This document shows positions 13,066 to 13,813 of a DNA stretch of 13,813 nucleotides, piece by piece. A program made the position numbers and the translations under genes. The stretch comes from Chloroflexota bacterium. GTDB taxonomy: Bacteria; Chloroflexota; Anaerolineae; Promineifilales; Promineifilaceae. Below the pieces are notes generated by a model. The model did no database searches, was not told the origin of the DNA, and was given only the letters and a program-made list of their open reading frames with translations. The stretch spans positions 4,451,116 to 4,464,928 of the forward strand of contig CP070688.1 in assembly GCA_020353135.1 (NCBI GenBank). The letters are read 5' to 3'. Position 1 is the first letter of the stretch. Each line of letters begins with the position of its first letter.

Positions 13066-13813
13066 TCATGTATCTGCCCCACGCTGGCCGAAGGGCGCCT
13101 GTGGTGGTAGCCAGTGCCACGCCTGACAGCGCGTTGTACTGGATCTACGAGCGCGCCAATAGACATCCTGGTCGGGGCAACGATTGTAGCTGGCGGCGGC
13201 TGTCACACCGTTGTCAAAGAAACGCCGCCGGCCGGCGGCACCGGCCGGCTCCGTATGATCCGCTTGCTTGTCGTTCCCCGTCATCCCTTTCACTAACAGG
13301 TCTGCAAGCTTGCGGTTCATCCGTTTTTGACGGCCCCTTGACGACGTTTCGTGAGGGCCAACATAGCTATTAGGTAACTGCCAGGCCGTATACTCTGTTC
13401 CTTCGCGGCCGACCCGGCCGGTGTGATCTTTGAAGTGAAGCGCGGCGCGACCGCGATCCCAGGCCTGATTCTGAAAATCAGCGACTGTCAGCCTTTTGCC
13501 GACGGCAAAGTTCCGCTGTTTCCGGACGCCAGCTTTCTTCTCATATTGGCGTTGCGTGCTTCGGCTTGTCTGACAGAGCGCCTGCAAGGTTGATCGCGCG
13601 ATAGGCGCGGCCCTGGTTGACTTCGATTTCTTAGGGGTCCGGCCGCTGTGGAAGCTGGCGTAAAAATGGGCCCGAACCAAGCCGATGCTTTGCAGCAAGG
13701 TGCTCACTGGCAGGGCAACCGGCCGGCCGCTCAACCGGTCAACGCCCAAGGCCGCGGCCACCTTCAGCGGCGAGCGTAACCAAAGGCGTCGATTATCTCT
13801 GATCCAGAACAAG
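13066..13813 (-). CDS. Unrecognised basic protein, N-terminus cut by window edge
   Basis: The minus strand is open from the window edge to a TGA at 13066-13068: about 248 residues of a longer protein. I do not recognise the family. The product is basic and soluble, with no membrane helix. The visible N-terminal part contains a well-formed stretch (LSGRPVALPVSTLLQSIG, VRAHFYASFHSGR). A likely helix-turn-helix-like segment with SRSTQRQYEKKAGV follows, then EYTAWQLPNSYVG and a Lys/Arg-rich helical patch (RGRQKRMNRKLADLLVKG). The ordered motifs and lack of internal stops argue for a real gene rather than an antisense frame. The last 30 residues (after VYWRARR) look less ordered. A DNA-binding or replication-related role is possible from the basic and HTH-like character, but this is a guess. 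Its stop is 171 bp upstream of the MBL start, in the same direction. Confidence 0.6.
   Translation of the reverse strand, partial: LFWIRDNRRLWLRSPLKVAAALGVDRLSGRPVALPVSTLLQSIGLVRAHFYASFHSGRTPKKSKSTRAAPIARSTLQALCQTSRSTQRQYEKKAGVRKQRNFAVGKRLTVADFQNQAWDRGRAALHFKDHTGRVGREGTEYTAWQLPNSYVGPHETSSRGRQKRMNRKLADLLVKGMTGNDKQADHTEPAGAAGRRRFFDNGVTAAASYNRCPDQDVYWRARRSSTTRCQAWHWLPPQAPFGQRGADT
13224..13239. repeat. 16-bp all-GC perfect palindrome
   Basis: GCCGCCGGCCGGCGGC is perfectly self-complementary and is followed by a second CCGGCCGG three bases later. It lies inside the unrecognised reading frame at the right end and codes there for Ala/Gly/Arg-rich residues. It may be only a by-product of the abundant CGGCCG motif. 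Confidence 0.5.

Noticed and set aside
12875..13120. Minus-strand 81-codon reading frame bridging the gap upstream of the MBL gene
   Set aside because: It overlaps the ends of two better-supported genes in a different frame and shows no motif; there is also no good sign that it is a frameshifted tail of the right-end gene.
13224..13239. GC-only palindrome as a terminator
   Set aside because: It is inside an open reading frame and no T-run follows on either strand.
1..13813. CRISPR arrays, insertion sequences or prophage genes
   Set aside because: No regularly spaced repeats beyond those listed, no transposase or integrase motifs, and no phage structural proteins were seen.

Overview
The window (about 13.8 kb, roughly 57-58% GC by eye) is ordinary, densely coding bacterial DNA: ten genes that look complete and two cut by the window edges. 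The proteins, the GC level and the very frequent CGGCCG hexamer suggest an environmental bacterium, possibly Chloroflexota. That placement is inference from general resemblance. No RNA genes, insertion sequences, prophage genes or CRISPR array were seen.

Layout, left to right. (1) 1-876, minus: a 3'-truncated agmatinase/ureohydrolase (speB-like) with all metal ligands visible. (2) 877-1252: a non-coding stretch with a candidate speB promoter, a small hairpin that could terminate parB transcription, and an 18-bp palindrome. (3) 1253-3334, minus: parA-parB. The motif TGTCAACC-NN-GGTTGACA occurs twice, 10 bp past the parB stop and just upstream of the parA promoter, so it brackets the operon. 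It is unlike the widespread bacterial parS (TGTTTCACGTGAAACA) and is the best candidate for this ParB's own binding site. (4) 3562-6984, plus, divergent from parA: a cholesterol-oxidase-like GMC flavoprotein followed 21 bp later by an aldehyde dehydrogenase. Both end in a short hydrophobic helix with basic flanks, which suggests a two-enzyme alcohol-to-aldehyde-to-acid relay tethered to the membrane by its tails. Two 17-bp imperfect dyads exactly 21 bp apart lie upstream and look like operators.

(5) 7007-8765, minus: an RpiB/LacAB-type isomerase lacking the two expected active-site histidines, then a radical SAM protein with a helix-hairpin-helix tail (COG4277-like). The radical SAM gene has its own near-consensus promoter, whose -35 box contains the upstream stop codon and whose predicted transcript starts at the A of the ATG (leaderless). 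(6) 8948-9787, plus: a metallophosphoesterase, divergent from the isomerase, with a good promoter. (7) 9808-12894, minus: a probable operon of metallo-beta-lactamase-fold hydrolase, EamA-type transporter and CaiB/BaiF (class III) CoA-transferase. (8) 13066-13813, minus: the C-terminal part of a basic protein I do not recognise.

The items most worth following up are the paired tail-anchored oxidoreductases with their tandem operators, the non-canonical parS-like sites, the leaderless promoter, and the unusual RpiB-like active site.
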